Origin: Planctomycetia bacterium
GTDB lineage: Bacteria; Planctomycetota; Planctomycetia; Pirellulales; UBA1268
Reading direction: 5' to 3'
Length of the DNA: 6,584 bases
NCBI GenBank assembly: GCA_009926295.1
Contig: RFPF01000175.1
Location: forward strand, 1-6,584
In this document: positions 5,124-6,584 of the stretch, piece by piece
Position numbering within the stretch: the stretch's first letter is position 1
Layout of the letters: every line of letters starts with the position of its first letter
Made by a program: the position numbers and the translations under genes
Notes under the pieces: generated by a model
Database searches by the model: none
The model's input: the letters and a program-made list of their open reading frames with translations, nothing else
Told to the model about the DNA's origin: nothing

Positions 5124-6410
5124 ATGCCTTCAGGGAAAGACGTCAACCTCGGGCGCCGCGGCGCGGGTGGCACGACCAAGAAGAACGCCTTCTGCTCGTT
5201 CTGCCGCAAGAGCTACCGGGACGTGGGGCCGCTCGTCGAGGGCCCCGGCGACGTCTACATCTGCGGCGAATGCATCGAACTTTGCCAGTCGATCCTCGAC
5301 CAGGAGAAGCGGAGGCGGGGCACGAGCAAGCAGCTGTTTTCCTCGATCCCGTCTCCCCGGGAGATCGTGACGCACCTCGACGAGTACGTCATCGGACAGG
5401 AGCACGCAAAGCGGGTCCTGGCCGTCGCGGTGCACAGCCATTACAAGCGGCTCACGCTCGGAAACGAAGGCTCCGACGTGGAGGTGGAGAAGTCCAACAT
5501 CCTGCTCCTGGGTCCGACGGGCTGCGGCAAGACGCTGCTCGCCCGCACGCTCGCCAAGGTCCTCAACGTGCCGTTCGCCATCGGCGACGCGACCACGCTG
5601 ACCGAAGCGGGCTACGTGGGTGAGGACGTCGAGAACCTGCTCCTCAAGCTGCTCAATGCGGCCGACTTCGACATCGAGGCCGCCCAGAGAGGCGTGCTGT
5701 ACATCGACGAGATCGACAAGATCGGGAAGACGAGCCAGAACGTCTCGATCACGCGCGACGTGTCGGGCGAGGGCGTTCAGCAGGCGCTCCTGAAGATGCT
5801 CGAGGGCACGGTCGCCAACGTGCCGCCCCAGGGCGGTCGCAAGCACCCCGAGCAGCAGTACATCCAGATCGACACCTCGAACATCCTCTTCATCTGCGGC
5901 GGCACATTCGTGGGGATCGACAAGATCATCGGCAAGCGGCTGGGCAAGAAGACGATCGGCTTCGGCCAGCCGAGCAGCCGCAAGGGCGAAGCCACGCTGG
6001 GCGAGCTCCTCCCGCAGGTCGACTCCGACGACATTCTGGAGTTCGGCCTCATCCCCGAACTGGTCGGCCGCCTGCCGGTGATCTCATCGCTCAAGCCGCT
6101 CGACGAGCACGCGCTCGTGAAGGTGCTCAAGGAGCCGAAGAACGCCCTCGTGAAGCAGTACCAGAAGCTCTTCGGCATGGAGAACTGCCAGTTGGAGTTC
6201 ACCGAGGAGGCGCTCGTGGCGATCGCCCGCAAGGCGATGAAGAAGGAGACCGGTGCCCGCGGCCTGCGGTCGATCATCGAGGACGTGATGCTCGATCCGA
6301 TGTTCGACCTGCCCGACCACGCGGGCAGCTCCTACGTGATCACGGCCCGCAACGTGGAGGGGGTCGACCCGGTCGTCCCGCTCCGCGAAACCCGCACGAA
6401 GAGCGCCTGA
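5124..6410 (+). CDS. clpX: ClpX, ATP-dependent unfoldase subunit of the Clp protease, 428 aa
   Basis: ClpX recognises tagged or damaged proteins, unfolds them with ATP and feeds them to the ClpP peptidase in the cytoplasm. All expected parts are present. The N-terminal zinc-binding domain has Cys24/Cys27 and Cys47/Cys50. Walker A is GPTGCGKT (130-137), the GYVG pore-1 loop is at 163-166, and Walker B is VLYIDEIDK (191-199). SITRDVSGEGVQQALLK lies at 208-224, the RKH pore loop at 239-241 and the IGF ClpP-docking loop at 278-280. The likely arginine finger is Arg316 in ELVGRLPV, and the sensor-2 Arg379 is in GARGLR. The length (428 aa) is normal for the family (about 410-430). The IGF loop means a ClpP partner is expected, yet no clpP or tig gene is adjacent here; the upstream neighbour is the SHOCT protein. 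No CIRCE-like heat-shock operator was seen. No clear intrinsic terminator follows the TGA. Confidence 0.98.
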   Translation: MPSGKDVNLGRRGAGGTTKKNAFCSFCRKSYRDVGPLVEGPGDVYICGECIELCQSILDQEKRRRGTSKQLFSSIPSPREIVTHLDEYVIGQEHAKRVLAVAVHSHYKRLTLGNEGSDVEVEKSNILLLGPTGCGKTLLARTLAKVLNVPFAIGDATTLTEAGYVGEDVENLLLKLLNAADFDIEAAQRGVLYIDEIDKIGKTSQNVSITRDVSGEGVQQALLKMLEGTVANVPPQGGRKHPEQQYIQIDTSNILFICGGTFVGIDKIIGKRLGKKTIGFGQPSSRKGEATLGELLPQVDSDDILEFGLIPELVGRLPVISSLKPLDEHALVKVLKEPKNALVKQYQKLFGMENCQLEFTEEALVAIARKAMKKETGARGLRSIIEDVMLDPMFDLPDHAGSSYVITARNVEGVDPVVPLRETRTKSA

Positions 6411-6584
6411 CGCAGGACGCTTGCTTCTTCGACGCGTGCCTACGGTGGAAATCGATGGCAATCGTTTGGTCGGCCTCTACGCGCCCGCGCCGGCTTCGGG
6501 CTCCCCGTATCCCCTCGCCGGACGTTCGCCTCCGCCCTCCAGGCTCCGGCTCACTCGGACCTGCCTGCGCTGCGCCATCCATGG
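6411..6584. other. Non-coding tail, possibly part of a dispersed repeat
   Basis: These 174 bases after clpX hold no convincing gene. An ATG at 6455, preceded by GGTGGA, opens a frame that runs to the window edge, but the product is Arg/Pro/Ser-rich and resembles translated non-coding G+C-rich DNA. From about 6480 the sequence is full of CTCCG/GGCTCC words, a texture unlike the neighbouring coding DNA. A weak hairpin, GGACGC (6415-6420) with GCGTGCC (6434-6440, one bulged G), lies just after the stop codon without a T-run. Confidence 0.45.

Noticed and set aside
5130..5846. Minus-strand frame of 238 codons opposite clpX
   Set aside because: clpX is unmistakable on the plus strand; this is a codon-bias shadow.
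6397..6431. Stem CGAAGA / TCTTCG spanning the clpX stop as a terminator
   Set aside because: The arms are short, the inner pairing needs a five-base bulge, and no T-run follows.
6455..6584. Open frame from ATG 6455 to the window edge
   Set aside because: A weak GGTGGA precedes it, but the product is Arg/Pro/Ser-rich and resembles translated intergenic DNA. It cannot be judged without the downstream sequence.

Overview
The window is a G+C-rich bacterial chromosomal segment of ordinary, vertically inherited genes. It most resembles a planctomycete. This is an inference from three things: the base composition, an adenylosuccinate lyase of the type shared with animals, and a secreted protein with two repeated Ig-like modules joined by an Ala-rich linker. 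There are no tRNAs, rRNAs, transposases, CRISPR arrays or phage genes.

Layout. Positions 1-129 (+) hold the last 42 codons of a Fur/PerR-family metalloregulator. Facing it on the minus strand is a compact three-gene set, read from 4527 down to 167. It comprises a secreted protein of unknown function (4527-2749), holA for the DNA polymerase III delta subunit (2724-1609) and purB for adenylosuccinate lyase (1612-167). The holA and purB genes overlap by four bases (GTGA), and only 24 bases separate the secreted-protein gene from holA, so the three are probably transcribed together.

A 261-base divergent region (4528-4788) follows, with a good candidate promoter reading rightward. The plus strand then carries a 92-residue single-pass membrane protein with a SHOCT-like C-terminal helical motif (4789-5067) and clpX (5124-6410), separated by 56 bases. 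A perfect 10-bp G+C hairpin covers the end of the small gene, and a second small hairpin precedes the clpX ribosome-binding site. The last 174 bases have no convincing gene and look like intergenic, possibly repetitive, sequence.

Functionally the window mixes housekeeping jobs: clamp loading in replication (HolA), purine synthesis (PurB), regulated proteolysis (ClpX) and metal or peroxide response (Fur family). Two lineage-specific proteins sit beside them: the secreted modular protein next to holA, and the small membrane protein just upstream of clpX in the place where many bacteria carry clpP. No clearly new system is visible. The points most worth following are the SHOCT-clpX pairing, the hairpins between them, and the duplicated secreted protein.
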